From Micromonospora sp. CB01531 (GTDB lineage: Bacteria; Actinomycetota; Actinomycetes; Mycobacteriales; Micromonosporaceae), in assembly GCF_001905095.1 (NCBI RefSeq), contig NZ_LWLS01000001.1:420581-484580 (forward strand): a DNA stretch of 64,000 nt, given 5' to 3'. Positions 63,669 through 64,000 of this stretch are shown one piece after another. The notes beneath the pieces were generated by a model. It had not been told where the DNA came from and did no database searches. It saw only the letters and a list, made by a program, of their open reading frames with translations. The position numbers and the translations under genes are program-made. The stretch's first letter is position 1, and every line of letters begins with the position of its first letter.

Positions 63669-64000
63669 TCAGTCGGGAGTGGTGATGGGGATGGGGCCGG
63701 TCCAGGCGGACGTGCCGACGACGTTGAACGACCTGATCCGGTAGTGGTAGGTGACGCCGCGGGCCAGCCCGGTGTTGGTGAACCCCCGGCCGGTGACGCT
63801 GAAGGCGGACAGTTCGCGGGTGAATCCGGGGTCTATCGCGCGCTGCACCACGAAGCCGGACCCGGGCCCGGTGGGCGTGCTGGCGGACCAACTCAGGATC
63901 ACCGTGGCGGTGTCCGGGGCAGGTGCGGTCGCGGTGGCGCACACCCCGGTCGGCACTCCGGGCCGGGGCGGGGTGGTCACCGTCGCCACCGTGGACCAGG
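63669..64000 (-). CDS. Fibronectin type III domain protein, 5' part outside the window
   Basis: The C-terminal 110 residues of a larger protein: a tail of one FnIII unit (WSTVATVTTPP) then a full FnIII module (GVPTGVCATATAPAPDTATVILSWSASTPTGPGSGFVVQRAIDPGFTRELSAF...GVTYHYRIRSFNVVGTSAWTGPIPITTPD, stop). The frame is open to the window end. FnIII-bearing actinobacterial proteins are mostly secreted carbohydrate-active or cell-surface proteins; the catalytic part, if any, is outside. Confidence 0.85.
   Translation of the reverse strand, partial: WSTVATVTTPPRPGVPTGVCATATAPAPDTATVILSWSASTPTGPGSGFVVQRAIDPGFTRELSAFSVTGRGFTNTGLARGVTYHYRIRSFNVVGTSAWTGPIPITTPD

Overview
The window is chromosomal DNA of a very GC-rich actinomycete. 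GTG starts, a leaderless TANNNT-start-codon architecture, the rimP-nusA-ylxR-infB-rbfA-nrnA-truB-ribF-rpsO-pnp gene order and the clgR-pspA-pspM trio all point to Actinobacteria. Family-specific gene flavour and two kinds of dispersed palindromic or start-proximal repeats suggest Micromonosporaceae (Micromonospora-like). The last step is inference from memory, not a database match.

Layout. 1-7.2 kb: end of an SDR oxidoreductase, a glutamine-amidotransferase-like hydrolase behind a duplicated start-proximal repeat, a 1217-aa hybrid kinase/response-regulator/PP2C/anti-sigma protein with a STAS partner, methionine aminopeptidase (map) and a VIT1-type transporter. 7.2-13.3 kb, minus strand: a nucleotidyltransferase-like protein, a PadR-ABC-FtsX exporter unit and a lipoprotein/ferritin-like pair. 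13.5-31 kb: the long translation/RNA-processing block (rimP, nusA, ylxR, infB, a Trm11-like methylase, DUF503, rbfA, nrnA, small membrane genes, MATE exporter, truB, ribF, rpsO, pnp). 31-34.6 kb: M16 protease, dapB, a 55-aa secreted-type peptide gene with its own promoter, and a GNAT. 34.7-41.3 kb: a sugar-uptake locus (divergent debranching-type glycosidase, LacI regulator, binding lipoprotein, two permeases, no ATPase). 41.3-46.2 kb: single accessory genes (VOC, GNATs, GT87-type membrane glycosyltransferase, YcaQ-like, DUF2752). 46.4-50 kb: thyX, dapA, RNase J. 50-52.2 kb: two coupled YbjN-domain genes. 52.3-56.2 kb: ftsK carrying an intein. 56.3-58.1 kb: small membrane gene, SMR exporter with a guanidine-III riboswitch, and an ornithine-cyclodeaminase-like gene behind a SoxR-box-like promoter. 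58.2-63.6 kb: rimO, pgsA, cinA, clgR, pspA, pspM. The right edge cuts a fibronectin-type-III protein.

The highlights are: (1) a 495-aa intein placed exactly between Lys and Ser of the FtsK Walker A motif. It starts with Ala, not Cys, but keeps the Trp67 / Cys474 / Thr493 set of class 3 inteins plus an intact-looking LAGLIDADG endonuclease. (2) A guanidine-III riboswitch ahead of a Gdx/SugE-type exporter. (3) A 16/18 match to the SoxR box inside the promoter of the neighbouring cyclodeaminase-like gene. (4) A 22-bp hairpin between the DUF2752 gene and thyX. (5) An unrecognised 55-aa membrane or secreted peptide gene with a TTGACA promoter and a terminator. No tRNA, rRNA, CRISPR array, transposase or phage genes were seen.
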